A stretch of 20,041 nucleotides of DNA from an uncultured Clostridia bacterium. Its GTDB lineage: Bacteria > Bacillota > Clostridia > TANB77 > CAG-508. The stretch is from positions 1 to 20,041 of the forward strand of contig CALXQF010000007.1 in NCBI GenBank assembly GCA_944390505.1. The letters run 5' to 3'. The translations under genes were made by a program, and so were the position numbers. This document shows, in pieces, positions 8,156 to 15,918 of the stretch (positions are counted from its first letter, which is position 1; every line of letters begins with the position of its first letter). Under the pieces are notes generated by a model that made no database searches, was not told the DNA's origin, and worked only from the letters and a program-made list of their open reading frames with translations.

Positions 8156-8668
8156 GTGGATTTAGAAGATACTAAATTGAATATCAAAATAGAAAAAATG
8201 ACTTTAGATGATTTTGAGCAAATAAAGAACTGTCTTACAGAGGAATTTGATGATTTTTGGTCACCTACAATGTTAAAACAAGAATTAGAAAACAAACAAA
8301 ATTTGAATTCTCATTATTTTGTAGCAAAGTTGATACAATCTGATTTAAATGAAATTGTAGGATTTGCAGGTATTACTATTGTGATAGATGAAGTCAATAT
8401 TATGAATATTGTAGTAAAAAAAGATAAAAGAAATCTAGGCATAGGTAGTTTATTGTTAGAAGCAATTATTCAATTTGTCAAAGAACAAAATGCACTTGAC
8501 AGATTAATCACACCTATCGCTCCCATTTCATCTATCACATTAGAAGTCAATGAAAAAAATCTGCCTGCAATTAGTTTATATCAAAAATATGATTTTCAGC
8601 AAGTGGGAATAAGAAAAAAATATTATAACAATTCTGATGACGCTCTTATTATGAGTTTGTTTATATAG
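8156..8668 (+). CDS. rimI: Ribosomal-protein-alanine N-acetyltransferase RimI-like
   Basis: This GNAT-fold acetyl-CoA transferase is of the RimI type, which acetylates the N-terminus of ribosomal protein S18 and perhaps other proteins. The acetyl-CoA pyrophosphate-binding motif is RNLGIGS at 92-98, and the C-terminal RimI signature is visible as LEVNEKNLPAISLYQKYDF then GIRKKYYNNSDDALIM. The start is GTG at 8156: an AAAGGA site lies 9 bases upstream, and the next ATG (codon 15) would cut into the first strand. A short insertion (LITPIAPISS, about 118-126) precedes the last strands. It is 25 bases after tsaB; tsaE-tsaB-rimI is a standard Bacillota cluster, normally followed by tsaD, which is not found here. 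The true substrate cannot be read from sequence. Confidence 0.92.
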   Translation: MDLEDTKLNIKIEKMTLDDFEQIKNCLTEEFDDFWSPTMLKQELENKQNLNSHYFVAKLIQSDLNEIVGFAGITIVIDEVNIMNIVVKKDKRNLGIGSLLLEAIIQFVKEQNALDRLITPIAPISSITLEVNEKNLPAISLYQKYDFQQVGIRKKYYNNSDDALIMSLFI

Positions 8669-8694
8669 CTCGCACAAACAAAGGAGGAAAATAA

Positions 8695-11085
8695 ATGAAA
8701 AAAGCAAATGAACTAAATTACAAAGATTTACGAATGGTGTGTTCACCAAATCAATTTGATTTTGAGTCTACAGCGGAATTAGATCCGATTGATACAGGCA
8801 TTGGACAAGATAGAGGAATTAAAGCCTTACAATTTGGTCTTAATGTTGATGTAAGAGGCTATAATTTATATATTGAAGGTCCTAGTGGCGTTGGTAAAAC
8901 AATGTACACGAAACATTATTTGGATTCTATTTGTAAAAAGAAAAAAGTTCCACAAGATTGGTGTTATATCTATAATTTTGAAAATCCAAACGAGCCTATC
9001 GCTGTTTCTTTGCCTGCTGGTGGTGGTAAAGAATTTCGCGATATGATGGATCGTTTTATTAATGATGTAAAAGTGGATATTAAATCTACCTTTAATAATG
9101 AAGAATTTGAAAAAGAAAGAGCTTTAATTAAGCAAGAGTTTGAAGAAAAACGTAATTTGTTAATGGAAAAATTAAATCAAAAGTCTTCCCCATATGGTTT
9201 TCAGGTAAAGGCTTCTCAAACTGGTATTTATATGATGCCTATGATGAATGGAAAAGCAATGCCAGAAGAAGAATTTAATAAATTAGATGAAGCTACTAAA
9301 AAGGAATTTGAAGATAAGTCGACTATTGTGCAGCAACATATTATGGAAGCTATTGGTGAAATTAAAGCAATTGAAAGAGAATCTGCACAAAAGATTGAAG
9401 AATGGCAATCTAATGTTGCTTTACTAACTGTAAATACACATATTAATTATATTAAATCAAAATACAAAAGAAATAAAAAAATTAATCACTTTTTAGATAG
9501 TATTAAAAAAGATATTTTAAAAAATATTTCTCATTTTATTGCAGATGATAAAGCAGTAGAAAAGCAACAGCCTATGCCTCAAGTAAAACCAGAGGTTTTA
9601 AAACCTTGGCTTAATTATCGTGTTAACTTATTTATTGATAATAGCACTTTAGAAGGCGCACCAGTGATTATGGATTCTAATTATTCTTACCATAACATTT
9701 TTGGTAAATTAGAATATGAAAATTATTATGGTGCTTTAAAGACTGATTTTACGATGTTAAAACCTGGTCTTCTTCATAAAGCGAATGGTGGTTATATCAT
9801 TTTCCAAGCAAATGACCTACTTTCCAATGGTCTATGTTATGACGCATTAAAAAAGGCTTTAAGAACAAAAGAATTAGGAATCGAGAATGCTACTGACCCA
9901 CGTTCTTCTATGGTAATGGTTTCTTTAAAACCAGAACCTATTCCATTAGATCTAAAAGTCATTATTATTGGTGAAGAAAATATTTACCAAACTTTACTTG
10001 CTATGGATAGTGATTTTAGAAAATTATTTAAAATCAAAGTAGAGTTTGAAGATGATGCTCCTTTGAATTCAGAAAATATGAATAAATTAGCAAGGTTTAT
10101 TGCAGGATATTGTCAGCAAGAAGAACTTCCTCCTCTAACTAAAGAAGCTGTTGCAAAAGTAATTGAATATGCTTCTAAAATTGCAGATAATCAAACAAAA
10201 CTTTCTACTCGTTTTAATGATTTGGCACAAATTATAGGAGAAGCTGCTACTTGGGCTAGAATGGGACATTCTAAAGTGGTAACTGCAGAATATGTAACCA
10301 AGGCTTTAAAAGAAAGAATAGAAAGAGTAAAAAAATATGACTCTCGTTATTTAGAAATGATTAAAGAAAACACATTATTAATTGATACATCTGGATTTGT
10401 AACAGGTCAAATTAATGGACTTACCATTATGAGCATTGGTGAATACAGTTTTGGAAAGCCTGTGAAAATTACGGCTAATACTTATACTGGAAAAAATGGA
10501 ATTATTAATATTGAACGTGAAGTAGCGCTTTCTGGTTCTTCTCATTCGAAAGGTGTTCTCATTTTAAGTGGATATTTAGGAGAAATGTTTGCACAAGACA
10601 TCCCTCTCTCCCTTACAGCTAGCGTATGCTTCGAACAATTATACAATGGTGTAGATGGTGATAGTGCTTCTAGTACAGAATTATATGCTATTCTTTCTAG
10701 CTTATCTAATATTCCTATTAATCAATCAATTGCTGTAACTGGTTCAGTCAACCAAAAAGGTGAAATTCAGCCAATTGGTGGAGTAAATGATAAAATCGAA
10801 GGATTTTTCCAAATTTGCAAGATGCGTGGTTTAGATGGTTCTCATGGTGTCATGATTCCAAAACAAAATGTACGTAATTTAAACCTTTCTGATGAAGTTG
10901 TGGAAGCTGTCAAAAAAGGAGATTTCCATATTTATGCAATTTCTACTATTGAAGAAGGAATTGAGATTTTAACTGGAGTTCCTGCTGGTAAAAAAGATAA
11001 TAATGGACATTTTCCTGCTGGTAGCGTGAACTATTTAGCCTATGAAAAGCTAAAAAAATATGCTGAAATAAGTAAAAAAGATTAA
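8695..11085 (+). CDS. Lon-family AAA+ protease (Lon-like, AAA_32 type)
   Basis: Predicted cytosolic ATP-dependent serine protease of the Lon-like family common in Clostridia; it lacks the N-terminal LAN domain of classical Lon. Walker A is GPSGVGKT at 62-69. A charged, coiled-coil-like insertion lies at about 135-240 (EKERALIKQEFEEKRN). The HKANGGYIIF segment at 361-370 corresponds to the Walker B region of this family, followed by a lid to about 545. The C-terminal S16 protease domain has the catalytic serine in GDSASS (S657) and lysine in GGVNDK (K700), so the dyad is intact. The 796-residue length fits the group. A GGAGG site lies 9 bases before the ATG, and the gene is 26 bases after rimI, suggesting cotranscription. 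Its targets are unknown. Confidence 0.93.
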   Translation: MKKANELNYKDLRMVCSPNQFDFESTAELDPIDTGIGQDRGIKALQFGLNVDVRGYNLYIEGPSGVGKTMYTKHYLDSICKKKKVPQDWCYIYNFENPNEPIAVSLPAGGGKEFRDMMDRFINDVKVDIKSTFNNEEFEKERALIKQEFEEKRNLLMEKLNQKSSPYGFQVKASQTGIYMMPMMNGKAMPEEEFNKLDEATKKEFEDKSTIVQQHIMEAIGEIKAIERESAQKIEEWQSNVALLTVNTHINYIKSKYKRNKKINHFLDSIKKDILKNISHFIADDKAVEKQQPMPQVKPEVLKPWLNYRVNLFIDNSTLEGAPVIMDSNYSYHNIFGKLEYENYYGALKTDFTMLKPGLLHKANGGYIIFQANDLLSNGLCYDALKKALRTKELGIENATDPRSSMVMVSLKPEPIPLDLKVIIIGEENIYQTLLAMDSDFRKLFKIKVEFEDDAPLNSENMNKLARFIAGYCQQEELPPLTKEAVAKVIEYASKIADNQTKLSTRFNDLAQIIGEAATWARMGHSKVVTAEYVTKALKERIERVKKYDSRYLEMIKENTLLIDTSGFVTGQINGLTIMSIGEYSFGKPVKITANTYTGKNGIINIEREVALSGSSHSKGVLILSGYLGEMFAQDIPLSLTASVCFEQLYNGVDGDSASSTELYAILSSLSNIPINQSIAVTGSVNQKGEIQPIGGVNDKIEGFFQICKMRGLDGSHGVMIPKQNVRNLNLSDEVVEAVKKGDFHIYAISTIEEGIEILTGVPAGKKDNNGHFPAGSVNYLAYEKLKKYAEISKKD

Positions 11086-11103
11086 AAGTATTCCAAATTA
11101 TGT

Positions 11104-11137
11104 AAAGTCATGATATAATAATATGTATCATGGCTTT
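11104..11137 (+). terminator. Intrinsic terminator after the Lon-like gene
   Basis: AAAGTCATGATA (11104-11115) pairs with TATCATGGCTTT (11126-11137) with one G-U pair, a 10-base loop, then ATTTTTTTATT. A TATAAT at 11114-11119 lies inside the stem but has no good -35, so a promoter here is doubtful. Confidence 0.75.
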
Positions 11138-11178
11138 ATTTTTTTATTCTTAATGTAATTACAGAGGGAGGAAAAACC

Positions 11179-11553
11179 ATGAAAGAAGTTTTTACCTTTA
11201 TGCTTTATCGGAACCTAGTAGATGCTGAGGGAAATATTGTAAAGCAAATACCAGCAACTCCTGAAGATTATGCCAACTATAGTTTTTCAGATCATTACAT
11301 CTTTGCAATGAAGAATGGTTTTGTTGATGTTTTTCAAAAAGATTTACCTTTTGAGGTATTATATTCCAAAACCCCATTTATTACAGTACTTCCCTTGCAA
11401 AAGTTCCACTATGTTGAAGTCTACAAAGAAAAGTATTTCATTGTTAGAATTGATACTCTTTGGGGTGCATACACCTTGCAAGGAAAAGAACTAATCAAAG
11501 TAAATCGCAAAAATCAATTTGAAGTTGAAGAAACATTAAAAAAGCTTGGGTAA
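11179..11553 (+). CDS. Small cytosolic protein of unknown function
   Basis: I do not recognise this 124-residue product. It has no signal peptide or membrane segment and no cysteine. The composition is rich in aromatic residues, with Phe and Tyr frequent throughout, and the pattern of short alternating hydrophobic stretches (FITVLPLQ, YFIVRIDTL, YTLQGKELIKV) suggests mostly beta structure. The ATG is preceded by a strong GGGAGG site. The gene stands alone between two intrinsic terminators, 93 bases after the Lon-like protease gene, so it probably needs its own promoter, though none is clear. Coding status is supported by the ribosome binding site, the fit between terminators and codon use like that of its neighbours; function is not inferable. 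Confidence 0.75.
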   Translation: MKEVFTFMLYRNLVDAEGNIVKQIPATPEDYANYSFSDHYIFAMKNGFVDVFQKDLPFEVLYSKTPFITVLPLQKFHYVEVYKEKYFIVRIDTLWGAYTLQGKELIKVNRKNQFEVEETLKKLG

Positions 11554-11560
11554 AAAACTT

Positions 11561-11591
11561 TCCCCTAACTAGTTATTAACCGGTTAGGGGA
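11561..11591. terminator. Bidirectional intrinsic terminator between convergent genes
   Basis: TCCCCTAAC (11561-11569) pairs with GTTAGGGGA (11583-11591), followed on the plus strand by TTTTTTACT and on the minus strand by AAGTTTTTTA. It lies 8 bases past the 124-aa gene and 80 bases past the end of rplS, so it can end both transcripts. Confidence 0.88.
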
Positions 11592-11671
11592 TTTTTTACT
11601 TTCATCTTTTACTGTGACAATTTTTCTATTTCAAGATATGTCTAAAACAATTATGAATCAAGCAATAATTC

Positions 11672-12223
11672 TTATTTTTCAGCTTTTTTCTCTTCTTTCT
11701 CAGCATCTTTTACAGTTTCTACTGGTTCTTCTTTTACAGTATCAACAGTTTCTTCTACTACTGGATTTTCTGTTTCAACAGCTGGAGCTTCTTCTGGAGC
11801 AGCTTCTACATTTTCTACTTCTTCTATTGGCTCTTCTGCTAAATCTTCTTTTACTGTAATTTCTTTATTTTCAATTCTTGCACCTGCATTTTCCTTTGTT
11901 TTAGCAGCTTTACCAACTCTATCTCTTAAATAATATAATTTTGCTCTTCTTGCTTTACCAACTCTTACAAGTTCTACCTTTTCTACTAATGGTGAATGTA
12001 CTAAGAATGTTTTTTCAACACCTACACCATAAGAAATTTTTCTTACTGTAAAAGTTGCATTAACTCCTCCGTTTTGTTTTTTAATAATAATTCCTTCAAA
12101 TACTTGAATTCTTTCTCTATTTCCTTCTTTAATTCTTTGGTGTACTCTAACAGTATCACCAACTTTTAAATCAGGTATCTTATTTTTAAGTTGTTCGTGT
12201 TCAATTGATTTTATGATATCCAT
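11672..12223 (-). CDS. rplS: 50S ribosomal protein L19 with acidic C-terminal extension
   Basis: L19 is a structural protein of the large ribosomal subunit near the interface with the small subunit. Residues 1 to about 117 are a full L19, with VGDTVRVHQRIKEGNRERIQ, FEGIIIKKQNGG and RRAKLYYLRDRVGK. The usual length is about 115; here the protein runs to 183 through a low-complexity tail from about residue 120 rich in Glu, Val, Ala and Pro, with repeats such as EEPIEEVENVE, EEAPAVETENP and VKEEPVETVKD, ending in a Lys-rich KEEKKAEK. The ATG has an AGGAGG site. It is the last gene of the ffh-trmD operon, 22 bases after trmD, and is followed by a terminator at 11591-11561. The core identification is certain; the role of the tail is unknown. 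Confidence 0.97.
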   Translation of the reverse strand: MDIIKSIEHEQLKNKIPDLKVGDTVRVHQRIKEGNRERIQVFEGIIIKKQNGGVNATFTVRKISYGVGVEKTFLVHSPLVEKVELVRVGKARRAKLYYLRDRVGKAAKTKENAGARIENKEITVKEDLAEEPIEEVENVEAAPEEAPAVETENPVVEETVDTVKEEPVETVKDAEKEEKKAEK

Positions 12224-12245
12224 AATTTGAATATCCTCCTTTCTT

Positions 12246-12911
12246 TTATTTTAATAAATCTGGTCTTTTTTGTTTTGTTATCTCTAATGACTTTTCTTGT
12301 CTCCATTTTTGAATATTTTCATGATGTCCAGATAATAAAACATCTGGCACTTTTTGATGATGAAATACTTCTGGTCTAGTGTATTGTGGATATTCTAATA
12401 ACCCATTATTAAAAGATTCTTCCTGGATAGATTCTTCTTTTAATACTCCTTTTACATATCTACTAACACTATCAATTACTATCATAGCAGGAAGTTCTCC
12501 CCCTGTTAAAACATAATCTCCAACTGATATTTCTTCATCTACAATTTCATCTAATACTCTTTGGTCAATTCCTTCATAATGCCCACATAACAAAATAAGA
12601 TGTTGTCTTTTAGAAAGTTCTACTACTTTTGCTTGATTTAATTTTTTGCCTTGTGGAGATAAATAAATCACCTTTGCATTTTCTTTTTCCTTTATGGAAC
12701 AATAAGCATCATATACAACTTCTGGCATCATTACCATACCAGCTCCACCACCATATGGGGTATCATCTACTTTTTTGTGCTTATCTTTTGAAAAATCTCT
12801 AATGTTAATGAGATTTAATTCAATAATTCCTTTTTCAATTGCTTTTCCTATGATACTTTGCTTTAATGGTTCAAACATTTCTGGAAAAAGAGTTAATACA
12901 TCAAATTTCAT
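12246..12911 (-). CDS. trmD: tRNA (guanine-N1)-methyltransferase TrmD
   Basis: TrmD is the SPOUT-class, S-adenosylmethionine-dependent dimeric enzyme that makes m1G37 in tRNAs with G at position 36, preventing frameshifting. The start MKFDVLTLFPEMFEP, the DDTPYGGGAGMVM loop, LLCGHYEGIDQR, and the trefoil knot region SVGDYVLTGGELPAM are all present, as is the C-terminal RPEVFHHQKVPDVLLSGHH segment. At 221 residues it is somewhat shorter than the usual 240-250 because it stops right after KRPDLLK. The ATG has an AAAGGT site. It sits between rimM and rplS, its standard neighbours. Confidence 0.98.
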   Translation of the reverse strand: MKFDVLTLFPEMFEPLKQSIIGKAIEKGIIELNLINIRDFSKDKHKKVDDTPYGGGAGMVMMPEVVYDAYCSIKEKENAKVIYLSPQGKKLNQAKVVELSKRQHLILLCGHYEGIDQRVLDEIVDEEISVGDYVLTGGELPAMIVIDSVSRYVKGVLKEESIQEESFNNGLLEYPQYTRPEVFHHQKVPDVLLSGHHENIQKWRQEKSLEITKQKRPDLLK

Positions 12912-12940
12912 AGCTTACCTTTCTAAAATCATTTTCCCTG

Positions 12941-13014
12941 TATATAAACTTTTTTAATATGTGAGCAATAATTCTGTTCTCTATATTAAACCTTTTAATA
13001 TGTGAACAATGATT
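12941..13014. repeat. Imperfect 41-bp-period tandem duplication at the rimM 3' end
   Basis: The segment 12941-12973 resembles 12983-13014; the core 12952-12973 matches 12993-13014 at 20 of 22 positions, sharing TTTTAATATGTGA. The right copy encodes the end of RimM (IVHILKGLI, stop). The left copy lies beyond the stop and would read IAHILKKFI in the same frame sense, so it looks like a duplicated RimM tail that is no longer translated. Confidence 0.7.
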
Positions 13015-13490
13015 TTTTCTGCTTCTAAATCAACTTGCTGAATAACTTCTGGTATAGCAGGTAATAAAATCTGTTTTCCTAGTTCATCTTTTACAACATA
13101 AATATCACTAGCACCTGAATTATAAATATCATCTACTTTTCCAAGTAATATCCCTTCATCAGTGTAAACTGGCATTCCAATTAAATCTGCAATAAAGTAG
13201 GTGTTTTCTGGAAGTTTTTTGGCATCACTTCTTTTTATTTTTAAATAACAGCCTCTATATTTTTCCGCTTCTTCTATGGAATCAATTCCTTTGATTTTAA
13301 GTAAAACTTGATTTTTACTATATTTTACTTCTTCAATTTGTATTTCTATTAACTTTTTATCTTTTTCTAATAAAAGTGAGTCTAATGTTTCAAATTGAGA
13401 AATATCTTCTGTAAATGGATTTACCTTTACCATTCCTTTGATTCCAAAATGGTTTACAATTTGTCCTAATTCAAAATATTCTTGTTTCAC
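12981..13490 (-). CDS. rimM: Ribosome maturation factor RimM
   Basis: RimM binds S19 and helps 30S head maturation. The 169-residue product has the N-terminal RimM barrel domain (YFELGQIVNHFGIKGMVKV at the start, then GIDSIEEAEKYRGCYL) and the C-terminal PRC-barrel domain (YFIADLIGMPVYTDEG, VDDIYNSGASDIYVV, LLPAIPEVI) ending IIVHILKGLI. The start codon is GTG at 13490, chosen because GAGGAA lies about 8 bases upstream and the family begins at this point. It is 12 bases after khpA. A second, untranslated copy of its last codons lies downstream, before trmD. Confidence 0.97.
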   Translation of the reverse strand: MKQEYFELGQIVNHFGIKGMVKVNPFTEDISQFETLDSLLLEKDKKLIEIQIEEVKYSKNQVLLKIKGIDSIEEAEKYRGCYLKIKRSDAKKLPENTYFIADLIGMPVYTDEGILLGKVDDIYNSGASDIYVVKDELGKQILLPAIPEVIQQVDLEAEKIIVHILKGLI

Positions 13491-13502
13491 TTTTAGTTTC
13501 CT

Positions 13503-13736
13503 CTAATCTATAAATTCAACTACTACTTTTTTATGTTCTTTTGCTGCTAAAGATTTCATAACAGTACGAATGGATTTTGCAATTTTTCCTTGTTTGCCTA
13601 TTACTCTTCCCATATCATCCTCTGCTACTTTTACTTCTAAAGTAAGTGTTTTTCCTTCTTCTTTTGAAGAAATACTCACTTGTTCTTTGTCTTCTACCAA
13701 GTTTAAAATGATTGTTTCTAAAATTTCTTTCATCAT
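13503..13736 (-). CDS. khpA: KH-domain RNA-binding protein KhpA (YlqC)
   Basis: KhpA is a single KH-domain protein of 75-80 residues that in Bacillota binds RNA, usually together with KhpB, and affects cell division and envelope functions. The 77-residue product has the KH signature GRVIGKQGKIAKSIR with the GKQG loop at about 48-51, and the usual end VVVEFID. Two adjacent ATG codons start it; the first (13736) has AAAGGA 7 bases upstream. It lies 27 bases after rpsP and 12 before rimM, its standard place. Confidence 0.95.
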   Translation of the reverse strand: MMKEILETIILNLVEDKEQVSISSKEEGKTLTLEVKVAEDDMGRVIGKQGKIAKSIRTVMKSLAAKEHKKVVVEFID

Positions 13737-13763
13737 TTTAGGTTCCTTTCCTAAAGCCTAAAC

Positions 13764-14003
13764 TTATTTTTTAGTTGCTCTTTCTACTAAGTCTTTTACA
13801 GAATCTGTTGGTTTTGCACCATTTTTTACCCATGCTTCAAATTTTTCATTGTCAATTACAATAGTAGATGGCTCTGTCATTGGATCATATGAACCAATTT
13901 TCTCAATAATTTTTCCATCTCTTGGGCTTTTAGAATCTGCTACTACAATATGATAGAATGGAGCTTTTTTTGCACCTTGTCTTTGTAATCTAATTTTTAC
14001 CAT
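13764..14003 (-). CDS. rpsP: 30S ribosomal protein S16
   Basis: S16 is a small-subunit protein needed for 30S assembly. The 79-residue product has the full family pattern: MVKIRLQRQGAKKAPFYHIV, ADSKSPRDGKIIEKIGSYDPM, then KFEAWVKNGAKPTDSV near the end. The length is normal. A GGAGG site lies 8 bases before the ATG. It follows ffh by 51 bases and precedes khpA. Confidence 0.98.
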   Translation of the reverse strand: MVKIRLQRQGAKKAPFYHIVVADSKSPRDGKIIEKIGSYDPMTEPSTIVIDNEKFEAWVKNGAKPTDSVKDLVERATKK

Positions 14004-14054
14004 TATATTTCACCTCCTGCAAATGTAATATCTATAAAATTAAAAAATTAAAAT

Positions 14055-15404
14055 CTATTTAAACTTTTTCAATTCTTTTGGATCAATTCCGCTAAGCATT
14101 CTTTTGAGTCCGCCTTTATTATTTTGCATTTGCTTCATCATTTTTTGTGTCATTTCAAAAGATTTCATAAATTTATTAATTTCTTGCACTGTTGTTCCAC
14201 TACCTTTTGCAATACGTATCCTTCTATTTCCATTTAAAATACGTGGATTTCTTCGTTCTTCTTTTGTCATGGAACAAATCATTGCTTCTATTCTAACAAA
14301 TTCTTTGTCATCTATTTTGACATCTTTTAATTGATTCATACCTGGTATCATTTTTAATAAAGAAGAAAATGAACCCATTTTTTTCATTTGCCTTAACTGT
14401 GCTAAATAATCATCTAAATCTAATTCTTTTTTCTTAAGCTGTTTTTCTAATTTTTGTGCCTCTTCTATATCAAAGCTTTCTTCTGCTTTTTCAATGATAG
14501 ATAACACATCACCCATGCCTAAAATTCTTCCTGCCATTCTATCAGGGTGAAATACTTCAATATCACTTAATTTTTCACCAGTCGCTGCAAATTTAATTGG
14601 TCTTCCTGTTACTTTTTTAACTGATAATGCTGCACCACCACGAGTGTCACCATCTAATTTGGTTAAAACAACACCATCAATGCCCAATTCTTCATTAAAT
14701 GTTTTAGCTACATTGACTGCATCTTGACCTGTCATGCTATCTACTACTAATAAAATTTCATGTGGTTTCACATTTGCTTTTACATTTTTTAATTCAGTCA
14801 TTAATTCTTCATCAATATGTAAACGTCCCGCTGTGTCTAGAATAACAACATCATTTAATTTGCTAATAGCAGTAGACATTGCTTGTTTTGCAATATGAAC
14901 AACATCTTTTGAATTTTCATTAGCAAAAACTGGTATATTAAGCTGTGCCCCTACTACTTGCAATTGTTTAATAGCTGCTGGTCTATATACATCACATGCA
15001 ACTAATAATGGCTTTTTTCCTTGTTTGCGAAGAAGGTTAGCCAATTTTCCTGCAGTAGTAGTTTTACCAGAACCTTGTAAACCTACTAGCATAATCACAG
15101 TTGGAGGATTTGGTGTAAAGTTAATTTTACTTTCTGTACCTCCTAATAGTTCTACTAGTTCATCTTTTACAATTTTAATAACTTGTTGTCCTGGTGTTAA
15201 TGATTTTAACACATCTTGCCCTAATGCTTTTTCTTGTACTTGATTAATAAACTCTTTTACAATTAAGTAATTAACATCTGCTTCCAGAAGTGCAAGTTTT
15301 ACCTCACGAAGCATTTCTTTTAAATCAGACTCCGTAATTCTTGCTTTTCCTCTTAATCTTCTTGTAATATCTTGCAATTTTGCACTTAATCCTTCAAAAG
15401 CCAT
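14055..15404 (-). CDS. ffh: Signal recognition particle GTPase Ffh (SRP54)
   Basis: Ffh binds the SRP RNA and the signal sequences of nascent membrane proteins and docks with FtsY. The 449-residue product has an N domain (MAFEGLSAKLQDITRRLRGK onward), the G domain with GLQGSGKTT at 108-116, DTAGR at 190-194, TKLDG at 248-252 and GEKLSDIEVFHPDR near 280, and a C-terminal M domain from about 300 with the RNA-binding segment RRIRIAKGSG and a methionine-rich KMMKQMQNNKGG. A GGAGGTG site precedes the ATG. The gene follows ylxM, its usual partner, by 93 bases that hold an 11-bp inverted repeat. Confidence 0.98.
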   Translation of the reverse strand: MAFEGLSAKLQDITRRLRGKARITESDLKEMLREVKLALLEADVNYLIVKEFINQVQEKALGQDVLKSLTPGQQVIKIVKDELVELLGGTESKINFTPNPPTVIMLVGLQGSGKTTTAGKLANLLRKQGKKPLLVACDVYRPAAIKQLQVVGAQLNIPVFANENSKDVVHIAKQAMSTAISKLNDVVILDTAGRLHIDEELMTELKNVKANVKPHEILLVVDSMTGQDAVNVAKTFNEELGIDGVVLTKLDGDTRGGAALSVKKVTGRPIKFAATGEKLSDIEVFHPDRMAGRILGMGDVLSIIEKAEESFDIEEAQKLEKQLKKKELDLDDYLAQLRQMKKMGSFSSLLKMIPGMNQLKDVKIDDKEFVRIEAMICSMTKEERRNPRILNGNRRIRIAKGSGTTVQEINKFMKSFEMTQKMMKQMQNNKGGLKRMLSGIDPKELKKFK

Positions 15405-15441
15405 ATTGCACCTCCAGATAATTGTGTTTCAACTAATATTG

Positions 15442-15475
15442 TAACTAATATTTTTTAATTATTGAATATTAGTTA
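15442..15475. repeat. 11-bp inverted repeat in the ylxM-ffh spacer
   Basis: TAACTAATATT (15442-15452) faces AATATTAGTTA (15465-15475) over a 12-base loop; a third copy of AACTAATATT lies at 15431-15440. On the minus strand no T-run follows, so it is not a normal terminator. The half-site shares AATATTAG with the palindrome at 15889-15918 on the other side of ylxM. Confidence 0.5.
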
Positions 15476-15497
15476 TTCAGAATTTATTGTTTTTTTA

Positions 15498-15851
15498 CTA
15501 AACTAAACAACTTAATTCTTCACGTACATGTTCTAAAATTTTAGCAATTTTTTTATCAGAAGATGTATCGTCTATTTTGCTTAATTCTGCTAGAATTTCT
15601 TGAAGTTGCTTTTCTTGTTTTAATGTTCTTTCCATAAATGATAGCTTTTCTTCTAACTCGAAAAGTTTATTTTCCCCCTTTTTGATAATATCTCTTACTG
15701 CCTGTCTTGTAATATGATTATTTTCGGCAATTTCTGAAAGTGATAAATCATTGTTATAGTAGTCATTGATAACCTCATATTGTTTTTGTGTTAGCATTTT
15801 ACCATAAATTTGGCAAAGCAAACTTACTTTGACTTTCTTTTCCAATTTCAT
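15498..15851 (-). CDS. ylxM: YlxM-family helix-turn-helix protein linked to SRP
   Basis: YlxM (p13) is a small HTH protein next to ffh in Bacillota; a Streptococcus member is reported to interact with SRP components. The product starts MKLEKKVKVSLLCQIYGKML, followed by LTQKQYEVINDYYNNDLSLSE-type helices and the recognition-helix pattern NHITRQAVRDIIKKGENKL, then a coiled-coil-like segment to the end. The frame is open up to a TTG at 15884, but that codon has no ribosome binding site. I chose ATG at 15851 because homologues begin at M-x-LEK; AAAGGAG lies only 2 bases before it, so a TTG at 15845, 8 bases from the same site, is also possible. It is the first gene of the operon down to rplS. Confidence 0.88.
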   Translation of the reverse strand: MKLEKKVKVSLLCQIYGKMLTQKQYEVINDYYNNDLSLSEIAENNHITRQAVRDIIKKGENKLFELEEKLSFMERTLKQEKQLQEILAELSKIDDTSSDKKIAKILEHVREELSCLV

Positions 15852-15888
15852 CACTCCTTTGTCATAGGTATGAAATATTTTCAAAAAA

Positions 15889-15918
15889 ATATTAGCATTA
15901 TTTTTGTAATGCTAATAT
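15889..15918. promoter_or_regulatory. Perfect 12-bp-arm palindrome over the ylxM promoter start site
   Basis: ATATTAGCATTA (15889-15900) and TAATGCTAATAT (15907-15918) form perfect arms around a 6-base centre. On the minus strand the palindrome begins right after the -10 box of the ylxM promoter and is followed by seven T. The transcript would start near 15912, inside the first arm, so as RNA it would keep only half the stem; as DNA it fits an operator covering the start site. Confidence 0.65.

Noticed and set aside
8695..11085. Whether the Lon-like protease, the DinD remnant and the YgjP-like peptidase form a defence or stress island
   Set aside because: They are on different transcripts, mixed with housekeeping genes, and no nuclease, toxin, integrase or reverse transcriptase is nearby; there is no evidence of a shared system.
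11091..11119. Possible promoter TTCCAA-17-TATAAT for the 124-aa gene
   Set aside because: The -35 is poor and the -10 lies inside the stem of the lon terminator; TATAAT is expected by chance in such A+T-rich DNA.
11614..11859. Open frame on the plus strand made almost only of Leu, Phe and Gln
   Set aside because: It is the antisense of the Glu-rich tail codons of rplS; its composition follows from that and no ribosome binding site fits.
15852..15884. Longer ylxM starting at TTG 15884
   Set aside because: No ribosome binding site precedes it, and homologues align from the M-x-LEK start 11 codons further on.
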